Origin: a virus
IMG/VR virus record: IMGVR_UViG_3300005608_000015
Location: 1 to 32,058 of that record
Length of the DNA: 32,058 nt
Strand: one strand, 5' to 3'
Position numbers and translations under genes: made by a program. Each line of letters opens with the position of its first letter. The stretch's first letter is position 1. Shown here one piece after another: positions 16,527 through 23,217 of the stretch. Below the pieces are notes generated by a model. The model was not told where the DNA came from, made no database searches, and worked only from the letters and a program-made list of their open reading frames with translations.

Positions 16527-17129
16527 ATGAATAAAAAATTAGAAGAAACATTTAACTTACCAAGCATGGAAGAAGCTATGGAAAAAGAAAAAGAAGAGAT
16601 AGAAAACCATATTGAAGAAAACACACTGTCAACACCTTTGTCAGAATATGAAGCAATAGAAGAAGCTACAGAAGAAAAAGAAACTAGCAAAGAACTTGAA
16701 GAACAACAAGTTAAAAAAGCATTATCAACTGCTGAAAAGATCGACAAAGCATTACCACAAGTTAAAGACTTAGAATCACATGATTCTGATATGGACCAAT
16801 ATTCTACGGAAGCTATAAAGAGCTACAAAGAGCTTATGGATTTAGGTATGGCGTCAGAAGCCAGACACGCAGGTAAGTTTTTTGAAGTAGCACAAACAAT
16901 GATGAAGAACGCCATAGAGGCTAAAAACGCCAAAGCTGACAAAAAATTGCGTATGATTGAGCTACAACTTAAGAAACAAAGGGTAGATCAATGGGATAAT
17001 AAAGGCGGAAAAGACGAAGAAATCATTGAAGGAGAGGGCTATATTGTAGGAGATCGCAACAAATTATTAGATCAAATCATTGATAGAGTTAACGAAAACG
17101 ACAAAGATACTGACAAAGGAGATAAATAA
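16527..17129 (+). CDS. 16: Small terminase subunit gp16
   Basis: A 200-residue acidic, helical protein. After a Glu-rich N-terminus, residues about 88-150 (SDMDQYSTEAIKSYKELMDLG, ASEARHAGKFFEVAQTMMKNAIEAKNAK) resemble the central coiled-coil of T4 gp16, and the C-terminal GEGYIVGDRNKLLDQIIDRV matches the T4 segment NATVFMGSPTELMDEIGD. T4 gp16 forms an oligomeric ring that recognises DNA and stimulates gp17 ATPase. It precedes gp17 by about 4.5 kb instead of being adjacent, because unknown and radical SAM genes lie between. Its stop codon lies within the late promoter of the next gene. Confidence 0.75.
   Translation: MNKKLEETFNLPSMEEAMEKEKEEIENHIEENTLSTPLSEYEAIEEATEEKETSKELEEQQVKKALSTAEKIDKALPQVKDLESHDSDMDQYSTEAIKSYKELMDLGMASEARHAGKFFEVAQTMMKNAIEAKNAKADKKLRMIELQLKKQRVDQWDNKGGKDEEIIEGEGYIVGDRNKLLDQIIDRVNENDKDTDKGDK
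17121..17128 (+). promoter_or_regulatory. Late promoter GATAAATA, leaderless
   Basis: GATAAATA, ATTGT, ATG at 17134. The element overlaps the gp16 stop codon. AAAGGAG at 17115-17121 could serve read-through mRNA but is rather far (12 nt) from the ATG. Confidence 0.66.
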
Positions 17130-17133
17130 TTGT

Positions 17134-17757
17134 ATGAAAACGTTTAAGCAATACCTAGCGGAAGCAGTCAAAGAAATTCCAGTTAGAATAAAAGTAGCAT
17201 CTGAAGTAACAGATGATATGATGAATACTATTGAGTCTGAATTACAAAGATATGATGTAGTTACAGTAGGCTCTCCACAAAAAACTATTATGCAAGAGCA
17301 TCCATTAGATTTTGGAACTAAAATTAGAAATGCAGAAGTGTTTATAATTGACGCTGTTATAAGAATGCCAATGAGTTTTGAAACGTTTAGAAGAAATTTA
17401 TCTGATAAAACGGGTATACCATATGATTACGTTGTAGTCAAAGGTGAGAACGATCCGTTAGAAGCAGAAAACGAAGCTGAGATTAAAAGAAACACAGCTA
17501 ACGCAGAAGACTATGAACCAAAGATAGGCCAAGAATATACTGACGAAGAAGGTAAAGTTGAAGGCGAACACTTTGGTGAAAAGCACAAAGAGAATTTTTT
17601 AAAGACTTTACAAGATAATAAAGAGAAAGATCCAGATAGAGCTGAGGTTACAGTTGAAGGACCATTAAGTCAAAAGAAAGCAGATGCACCAGCTGACAAT
17701 AGTCAGCCTAAAGAAAGCGAAGCATCAGCATCTCCTTTAACAAAGGACAACAGATAA
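17134..17757 (+). CDS. Putative internal head protein with capsid-targeting peptide
   Basis: A 207-residue protein. I start it at ATG 17134, since an upstream in-frame ATG at 17080 lies within gp16 and before the late promoter. The first 11 residues, MKTFKQYLAEA, closely resemble the capsid-targeting sequence of T4 internal proteins (MKTYQEFIAEA) and hold a gp21 cleavage site LAE/A; gp23 of this phage has the same YLAE/A. A folded part follows (about 12-110, with IPVRIKVASEVTDDMMNTIESEL and RNLSDKTGIPYDYVVVKGEN), then an acidic, Glu/Lys-rich disordered tail. By analogy with T4 it would be packed into the prohead core and clipped by gp21. Its function after injection or inside the head is unknown. 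Confidence 0.7.
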   Translation: MKTFKQYLAEAVKEIPVRIKVASEVTDDMMNTIESELQRYDVVTVGSPQKTIMQEHPLDFGTKIRNAEVFIIDAVIRMPMSFETFRRNLSDKTGIPYDYVVVKGENDPLEAENEAEIKRNTANAEDYEPKIGQEYTDEEGKVEGEHFGEKHKENFLKTLQDNKEKDPDRAEVTVEGPLSQKKADAPADNSQPKESEASASPLTKDNR

Positions 17758-18242
17758 TGGAGCCTAAAGTTCAGAAGTATTCAGTACACGTGAACGATCT
17801 TGGAGACTTTGATTTAGACGAAGATAGATCAATTGCACCATCAATTGAGTTTGCTCTTAAACAGGCAGGCATTGAAGCAACAGTTGATCAAAACGAATTT
17901 AATAGTTCTGGTGTAGAAGTTAGTACAACAGCTACAGCAGGCGAAGTTGAAACAGCTCTACAAAGAGATGAAATAGATGCAGAGGTATCAATTATGGAAG
18001 ACAACGAGCAATATGTAAAAACTGGTCCAGGTCATTTTAAACAAGATGACTTTACTACTTCAGTTAAAAAATCAAAGAAATTTAAATACGTTCCAGCAAA
18101 ACATGGTGACAATGGTTTAGCAAATGAAGATGAGCTAACCAAAGAAAAAGTCAAAGAGATGGAAGAACGCTTTGATAAGCTGATGGTAGAATACCAAGAG
18201 TTTATAGCTGAGTCATCAGATCAAAAAAAAAGACTGAAATAA
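17757..18242 (+). CDS. Unknown late protein, frame-0 product of a frameshift gene
   Basis: Read alone this is 161 residues, starting at an ATG that overlaps the previous stop (TAATGG). The first 100 residues contain two alpha/beta segments (QKYSVHVNDLGDFDLDEDRSIAPSI and STTATAGEVETALQRDEIDAEVSI) that resemble the start of the preceding protein in style; the rest is charged and helical. Residues 146-152 are YQEFIAE, identical to the core of the T4 internal-protein targeting and cleavage peptide. Four codons later the sequence runs into nine A residues (18223-18231), and the frame closes at TAA 18240-18242, while the -1 frame stays open to 18802. I see no catalytic motif. Confidence 0.65.
   Translation: MEPKVQKYSVHVNDLGDFDLDEDRSIAPSIEFALKQAGIEATVDQNEFNSSGVEVSTTATAGEVETALQRDEIDAEVSIMEDNEQYVKTGPGHFKQDDFTTSVKKSKKFKYVPAKHGDNGLANEDELTKEKVKEMEERFDKLMVEYQEFIAESSDQKKRLK
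18223..18231 (+). promoter_or_regulatory. Candidate -1 ribosomal frameshift site (A9 run)
   Basis: Zero-frame codons are CAA AAA AAA AGA, so the heptamer A AAA AAA (18224-18230) fits the X XXY YYZ rule. Slippage by -1 joins the upstream frame to an open frame of 190 codons. I see no strong stimulatory hairpin or upstream Shine-Dalgarno sequence. Confidence 0.5.
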
Positions 18243-18802
18243 GCGAAGCTCCATTTACCCAGCCAACAGGCAGTGCGGCGAATACACCTGCACCGACTCC
18301 TACATCAAACGCCATTGGCGATGAAGAAAAAAAGCAGGCAAGATCTAGATCACAAGACGCAATAACAAACGTTATTTCCAGAGACTATAATGACCTCATA
18401 AAGAAAAGAGGTATAGCTAAAAATGATCCTATGTTCCAAAAAGCAATTGGACAAATTTTTTCAATTGGCACAGGACAAAGAAACAAAGGCAAAATTATCA
18501 CAGTAGGTGACGTTGATGATGTTGCTAGAAGTATCAGACAAACTAAATCAGGAATAGGTCCTATAAGAACAGGCAAACAAGATGTTGGCCTAATTAAAAA
18601 AGTATTAGGCAGATTACCATCAGGTGAACCTTTCGCAGGGTTAGAAGACATGATTAATACACCAGAAGATGCTGAGAAGTTTATGAAGATTAGAGATTTA
18701 AGCCTTGACATTTTAAACACAATCAGTACAGAGAGAAAACTGAGAGGATTGGCAGACTTACCTAATGCCTTTGATGATTTTGAACGTTCAGTAACTGGAT
18801 AA
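18230..18802 (+). CDS. -1 frame extension of the 17757 gene
   Basis: This frame is open from 18212 to 18802 but has no credible start: the first ATG is at 18431, deep inside coding-like sequence and without a ribosome-binding site. From the A9 run it reads through a Pro/Thr-rich linker (TEISEAPFTQPTGSAANTPAPTPTS) into a folded region (ITNVISRDYNDLIKKRGIAK, GQIFSIGTGQRNKGKIITVGDVDDVARSI, LIKKVLGRLPSGEPFAGLEDMI). Joined to the upstream frame it would make a protein of about 348 residues. Either programmed -1 frameshifting, a real indel, or a sequencing error in the homopolymer would explain the layout. I do not recognise the family. Confidence 0.6.
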   Translation, partial: KTEISEAPFTQPTGSAANTPAPTPTSNAIGDEEKKQARSRSQDAITNVISRDYNDLIKKRGIAKNDPMFQKAIGQIFSIGTGQRNKGKIITVGDVDDVARSIRQTKSGIGPIRTGKQDVGLIKKVLGRLPSGEPFAGLEDMINTPEDAEKFMKIRDLSLDILNTISTERKLRGLADLPNAFDDFERSVTG

Positions 18803-18817
18803 TTAAAAGATTCTATC

Positions 18818-20137
18818 GTGAAAAATATTTCACACATTAAAAATGAGTTAGACGAAATATCGCCAAGTTTTTGTGCGGCCAAATGGCAACAGGTAACTTT
18901 ACATTTACAAAATGGTCATACTCATAGTTGTCACCATCCACAAACTCATAAAATACCTTTGGAGGAAATAGAAAAAGATCCTTCAGCATTGCATAATACT
19001 GAGTACAAGAAACAACAACGTAAATTAATGTTAGAAGGCAAACGTCCTGAAGAATGTAGTTACTGTTGGAAAGTAGAAGATACCGAAGGTGCTCACTTCA
19101 GTGACAGGATTAAAAAAAGCAGTAGCTCGTGGGCTAGAAAAAATATACAGACAATAGCTAAACAAGATTGGAACTACAACACAGTACCAACACACGTTGA
19201 AGTCAGTTTTTCAAATGTGTGTAATATGAAATGCATTTATTGTAGTCCTGTGTTTAGTAGTGAATGGTGGAGTGAAATAAATCAACATGGTGGATATCCT
19301 ACCAGCGATCAGTTTAACAATTTAGACTGGATCATGGAAACAAGTAGAACACCGTATTTGAAAAGAGAACACAACCCATACATAGAAGCATGGTGGAAGT
19401 GGTGGCCCACTATCAAAGATAAACTTCATGTTTTACGTGTGACCGGTGGTGAACCTTTTTTAAGCAAGGACACAGCCAAGCTGATAAGTGACATCAAAAC
19501 AGGAGGGTGTGAACAATTGGACTTGCACATCAACAGTAATCTACAAATACCTTTTTGGAAACTAAACAGTTATCTGAATGACATATCCAAATTAAAAGAA
19601 GAGCAACTTATAAAAGATGCAAAAATTTTTACCAGCTGTGATGCACATGGAGAACAAGCAGAGTATATCAGAGAAGGTATGGAATACGAAACATGGTTAA
19701 ACAACTGTAAAAAGGTGCTTAAACGCGGTATATCCTTGCATATAATGGTGACAGCAAATGTTCTGAGCATTGATAGTATGAAACTGTTAATGACGGATAT
19801 ATACCGCTTAAAACAGGATTATAAGGCGGTTACGTACGGGGTCAGCATATTAAACAGTCCTAAGTTTTTAAATGTATTGAACTTGCCCAAAACCAAATAT
19901 TGGATAGAAAAGTTCGATGAGCTAGTTGAATATGTGTCTGAACATCCACTTACAGAAAATAACGAGCTGAATTATATACAACGGTTAAGGAACTATTTTG
20001 TTAACAACGAAGTTAATAACAAAGACTTCACAGTGAACAGAGTAGACTGTCTTAAATTTATCCAAGAAATTGACCGCAGACGTAATAAAAATTTTACTAA
20101 TACATTTACTAACTACAAGTTTCTAATACACACCTAA
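18818..20137 (+). CDS. Radical SAM protein with N-terminal twitch-like domain
   Basis: A 439-residue radical SAM enzyme. The cluster motif is CNMKCIYC (C135, C139, C142), followed by RVTGGEPFL near residue 208, the SAM-binding GGE motif. Unusually, an auxiliary-cluster region precedes the core: C19, C38, C80 and C83 in the context NGHTHSCHH, PLEEI and GKRPEECSYC, which is the SPASM/twitch pattern normally found after the barrel. Such N-terminal-twitch enzymes occur in other marine phage genomes; their substrate is unknown. The start is GTG at 18818, with no Shine-Dalgarno site; GTGAAA and TTTCAC around the start form a small inverted repeat. Two such enzymes lie in tandem here. Confidence 0.85.
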   Translation: MKNISHIKNELDEISPSFCAAKWQQVTLHLQNGHTHSCHHPQTHKIPLEEIEKDPSALHNTEYKKQQRKLMLEGKRPEECSYCWKVEDTEGAHFSDRIKKSSSSWARKNIQTIAKQDWNYNTVPTHVEVSFSNVCNMKCIYCSPVFSSEWWSEINQHGGYPTSDQFNNLDWIMETSRTPYLKREHNPYIEAWWKWWPTIKDKLHVLRVTGGEPFLSKDTAKLISDIKTGGCEQLDLHINSNLQIPFWKLNSYLNDISKLKEEQLIKDAKIFTSCDAHGEQAEYIREGMEYETWLNNCKKVLKRGISLHIMVTANVLSIDSMKLLMTDIYRLKQDYKAVTYGVSILNSPKFLNVLNLPKTKYWIEKFDELVEYVSEHPLTENNELNYIQRLRNYFVNNEVNNKDFTVNRVDCLKFIQEIDRRRNKNFTNTFTNYKFLIHT

Positions 20138-20175
20138 AAACGCATACAAGTAACTTTTTAAGTTAGCACATACGG

Positions 20176-20183
20176 TTTAAATA
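20176..20183 (+). promoter_or_regulatory. Late promoter TTTAAATA, leaderless
   Basis: TTTAAATA, CAACT, ATG at 20189. No Shine-Dalgarno site; the second radical SAM gene is therefore probably late. Confidence 0.63.
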
Positions 20184-20188
20184 CAACT

Positions 20189-21280
20189 ATGTATAATTTA
20201 CTAAAGCCAACAGATATAAAAATACTAGAAATTGAAGGTTCTTCATATTGCAATGCAGGTTGTCCTTACTGTGCTAGACACTTACCTGGAACTAGTATTC
20301 GCGACACTGGATTTACACAAACACATCTAACGTTAGACGTATTTAAAAAAGCTGTATCTGATCTTGGAAATCATGCACACAATATGGAATGCTGGTTTGT
20401 TGGAAACTTAGGTGATGCAATAATGAATCCAGACATATTATCAATGTGGCAAATAGCTGTTAATAGTTTCAAGTCTTGCGAAATAGAAACTAATGGCGGA
20501 TTACGATCAAAAGAATTTTGGAAGCAGATGGGAGAAGTTGGATATCAAGCTAACAAAAAAAATGACACCAACAGTAACATAATAACATTTTCAATTGATG
20601 GACTAGAAGATACTAACGAAATTTATAGAAAGAAAGTTAATTGGAATAAGTTGACAGACAACATTAAATCTTATATTGATGCTGGTGGTACTGCTCACTG
20701 GAAATGGTTAACGTTTGAACACAACGAACATCAAATAGAAGAAGCAAAAGCACTTGCAAAAAGTTTAGGATTTAGAAAATTTATAACAACACATTCTACA
20801 AGATATGCAGAGCAACAAAAAGAAAAAGAATTTTATGATAAATTAAGCGATGATCAAAGAACAGTTGGACTTAAATCAGATATTGAAAAAATTGTTGAAC
20901 AAAAACTTAATGAAGTTGATTATTACAAAGAAGAAAAAATGATAAGCTGTAAAAATTTAAAAACAAAAAGAATGTATTTAAATGCAAAAGGAAAAGTTTG
21001 GCCTTGTTGTTGGCATTCGGCCAAATACGACAAGTATGATGACTTACGAGAAATGGATACAGCGTTGATAAAATATTACAAAGATGGATTTAATGATTTA
21101 GCTACAAGAAGTCTACAAGAAATTTTTAGTTCTCAAGCATGGGTAGATTTAACAGGCAGTTGGGAAACATCAGCAATTAATAAAAATACACCGTTTCAGT
21201 TGTGTGCAAAAAAATGCAAAAATGATAAATGGCAAGCCACTTGTGCTATAAGACAACCTACCCAACATCTTCAAAGATAA
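20189..21280 (+). CDS. Radical SAM protein with C-terminal SPASM-type domain
   Basis: A 363-residue radical SAM enzyme in the usual domain order. CNAGCPYC (C21, C25, C28) binds the SAM cluster; EIETNGG and FSIDGLEDTNEIYR follow in the barrel. The C-terminal part holds auxiliary-cluster cysteines: SCKNLKTKRMYLNAKGKVWPC-CW, then LCAKKCKNDKWQATC. SPASM enzymes often modify peptides or proteins, so a polypeptide substrate is plausible, but no typical Cys-rich or leader-type precursor peptide is visible nearby. It has its own leaderless late promoter. The only small gene next door is the Usg-like protein. Confidence 0.87.
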   Translation: MYNLLKPTDIKILEIEGSSYCNAGCPYCARHLPGTSIRDTGFTQTHLTLDVFKKAVSDLGNHAHNMECWFVGNLGDAIMNPDILSMWQIAVNSFKSCEIETNGGLRSKEFWKQMGEVGYQANKKNDTNSNIITFSIDGLEDTNEIYRKKVNWNKLTDNIKSYIDAGGTAHWKWLTFEHNEHQIEEAKALAKSLGFRKFITTHSTRYAEQQKEKEFYDKLSDDQRTVGLKSDIEKIVEQKLNEVDYYKEEKMISCKNLKTKRMYLNAKGKVWPCCWHSAKYDKYDDLREMDTALIKYYKDGFNDLATRSLQEIFSSQAWVDLTGSWETSAINKNTPFQLCAKKCKNDKWQATCAIRQPTQHLQR

Positions 21281-21312
21281 CTTAACACATCATATAAATT
21301 TTTTACTAAAAG

Positions 21313-21320
21313 TTTAAATA
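21313..21320 (+). promoter_or_regulatory. Late promoter TTTAAATA, leaderless, for the Usg-like gene
   Basis: TTTAAATA, five T, ATG at 21326. No Shine-Dalgarno sequence. Confidence 0.63.
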
Positions 21321-21325
21321 TTTTT

Positions 21326-21574
21326 ATGATACTGTTTCCAGAAAGAGTAACAACACTTAAAATATATTATTGGATGCCAGATTATAACAACATCCTACAA
21401 CTTTTTATGTGGCAGTTTAATGACATACCACCTGAGTTTAAAAAAGCTCATAAGTTTTTAAATCACTGGCACAACAACGTTGATGCAGTTATTGAAGAAG
21501 TACTTCTTGCACATTCTGGAAAATATAAGCAAGTAGAATTCAATCCAGTTGACGAAATATTTAAACTTCATTAA
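21326..21574 (+). CDS. Usg-like protein
   Basis: An 82-residue protein. The stretch VTTLKIYYWMPDYNNILQLF, then MWQFNDIPPEFKKAHKFLNHWHNNVDAVIEEVLLAH, follows the pattern of the alphaproteobacterial Usg family (…YxMPDxxxxLQxFVWQxxDxAPxFPxLxxFLxFW…VxVAH) as I recall it. Usg proteins are small conserved proteins of unknown function. A phage copy is noteworthy and points to an alphaproteobacterial host lineage. It has its own leaderless late promoter and lies between the second radical SAM gene and gp17, so it could act with either. Confidence 0.72.
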   Translation: MILFPERVTTLKIYYWMPDYNNILQLFMWQFNDIPPEFKKAHKFLNHWHNNVDAVIEEVLLAHSGKYKQVEFNPVDEIFKLH

Positions 21575-21581
21575 ATACGTA

Positions 21582-21589
21582 TATAAATA
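21582..21589 (+). promoter_or_regulatory. Late promoter TATAAATA, leaderless, for gp17
   Basis: Exact late consensus, then CAGTT and the ATG at 21595. A second TTAAATA lies a few bases upstream (21571). Confidence 0.75.
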
Positions 21590-21594
21590 CAGTT

Positions 21595-23199
21595 ATGGTA
21601 AGAAAAAGTTTAGAAGGTAATCTGACTAAAAGGGCTTATTCTAAGTCTACATATGATGATAAGAAGATACTTGATTTAAAGAAATGTGCCGATAAGCAAC
21701 ACGGATATCTTTATTTTATGGAAAACTTTATGTGGATTCAACATCCAACTAGAGGTAGATTAAAGTTTGAACCTTATGATTTTCAAAAGAGTTTATTAGA
21801 TACCTACAATAGTAATAGATTTGCAATCGCCATGTGTGCGAGGCAGACAGGTAAGACAACCTGTGCGGCAGGATATCTATTATGGTATGCAATGTTTCAT
21901 CCTGATGTCTTAATATTAATTGCGGCACACAAATATCAAGGTGCACAAGACATCATGCAACGTGTGAGATTTGCATATGAAGAAACACCTGATTATATTA
22001 GATGTGGTGTAACAAGTTATAATAAAGGATCGATGGATTTTGACAACGGTTCGAGAATCATAGCACAAACAACTACAGAAACAACTGGTAGAGGTATGTC
22101 TATATCACTAGTATACATGGATGAGTTTGCTTTTGTTGAACCACAACAAAAAGCTAATGAGTTTTGGACTTCCTTATCTCCTACATTATCAACAGGTGGT
22201 AAATGTATTATTACATCAACACCAAATAACGATGATGATGTTTTTGCAGGACTGTGGAGAGGTGCAAACAAACGTGTTGACGAGTTTGGTCAGCCAACTA
22301 GAGATGGTACTGGTATAAATGGTTTCAAAGCAATTGGTGTTCATTGGAGCGAACATCCAGATAGAGATGAACAATGGGCAAAAGATGAAAGAGCAAGAAT
22401 TGGTGAAGAAAGATTTAGACGTGAACATGATTGTGAGTTCATTGCGTTTGATGAAACATTAATTGACGGATTAAAATTAGTTTCATTAGCAGGTAAAGAT
22501 CCTTTATATAAGACAGGACAAGTACGTTGGTATGAAAGACCTAAAAAAGGTCAAACATACGTGGCGGCACTTGATCCAAGTTTAGGTACAGGCGGAGACT
22601 TTGCGGCAATACAAGTTTATAGTGTGCCTGAATTAAAACAAGTTGCCGAATGGCAACATAATAAAACTTCTATACAAGGCCAGGTCAGGGCGTTGTTAGG
22701 TATATTAAAAGAGTTAGATAGCAATTTAAAAGAACAAGGATCACAGTCACCTGAAATATATTGGACAGTTGAGAACAATGCATTGGGTGAAGGAGCCATT
22801 GTAGCCATTGAAGAAATGGATGAAGCTAGATTTCCTGGATTCTTTTTACATGAACCAAGACGTGCAGGACAACAAAGAAGAGATGTTCACAAACGTAAAG
22901 GTTATAACACAACACACAAAGCAAAAATAACAGCTTGTAGTAAACTAAAACATTATGTTGAAACAGGTAAGATGACACTTAATAGTAGAAATTTAATTAG
23001 AGAATTAAAGTTGTTTGTAGCCAGAGGTAATTCTTTCTCTGCTAAAATAGGTGAGAACGATGACCTAGTATCAGCAACATTACTTTGTTGTAGACTAGTA
23101 GCATACCTGGCCAAATATGATCCTGTATTTGAGCAAAGTTTAGGAGAAGAAGGTGATCCTGATCAGGACAATATGACACCAATGCCAATGATTATATAA
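21595..23199 (+). CDS. 17: Terminase large subunit gp17
   Basis: The 534-residue packaging motor. Walker A is ARQTGKTT (residues 82-89), Walker B lies in SLVYMDEFAFVE (about 168-179), and CIITSTPN is the coupling motif. The C-terminal nuclease domain begins near AALDPSLGTGGDFAAIQVY (about 325), with its first catalytic Asp, and continues through WTVENNALGEGAI and KIGENDDLVSATLLCCRL near the end. It pumps DNA through the portal and cuts concatemers with gp16. Its length is somewhat shorter than T4 gp17 (610). The ATG lies 5 nt after a perfect late promoter and without a Shine-Dalgarno site. Confidence 0.97.
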   Translation: MVRKSLEGNLTKRAYSKSTYDDKKILDLKKCADKQHGYLYFMENFMWIQHPTRGRLKFEPYDFQKSLLDTYNSNRFAIAMCARQTGKTTCAAGYLLWYAMFHPDVLILIAAHKYQGAQDIMQRVRFAYEETPDYIRCGVTSYNKGSMDFDNGSRIIAQTTTETTGRGMSISLVYMDEFAFVEPQQKANEFWTSLSPTLSTGGKCIITSTPNNDDDVFAGLWRGANKRVDEFGQPTRDGTGINGFKAIGVHWSEHPDRDEQWAKDERARIGEERFRREHDCEFIAFDETLIDGLKLVSLAGKDPLYKTGQVRWYERPKKGQTYVAALDPSLGTGGDFAAIQVYSVPELKQVAEWQHNKTSIQGQVRALLGILKELDSNLKEQGSQSPEIYWTVENNALGEGAIVAIEEMDEARFPGFFLHEPRRAGQQRRDVHKRKGYNTTHKAKITACSKLKHYVETGKMTLNSRNLIRELKLFVARGNSFSAKIGENDDLVSATLLCCRLVAYLAKYDPVFEQSLGEEGDPDQDNMTPMPMII

Positions 23200-23204
23200 T
23201 CAAT

Positions 23205-23212
23205 GGTAAATA
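23205..23212 (+). promoter_or_regulatory. Late promoter GGTAAATA, leaderless
   Basis: GGTAAATA, ATAGC, ATG at 23218. The in-frame ATG at 23203 overlaps the promoter element and is unlikely to be used from this transcript. Confidence 0.64.
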
Positions 23213-23217
23213 ATAGC

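Noticed and set aside
17080-17133. Longer start for the internal head protein at ATG 17080
   Set aside because: It lies inside gp16 and upstream of the late promoter GATAAATA, and would bury the capsid-targeting peptide MKTFKQYLAE internally.
18431-18802. Independent 123-residue gene starting at ATG 18431
   Set aside because: No ribosome-binding site or promoter, and coding-like sequence extends well upstream in the same frame to the A9 run; better read as the -1 frame extension.
20150-20170. Weak hairpin TAACTT/AAGTTA after the first radical SAM gene as a terminator
   Set aside because: Only six A-T-rich pairs with a three-base loop and no U-tract; likely chance.
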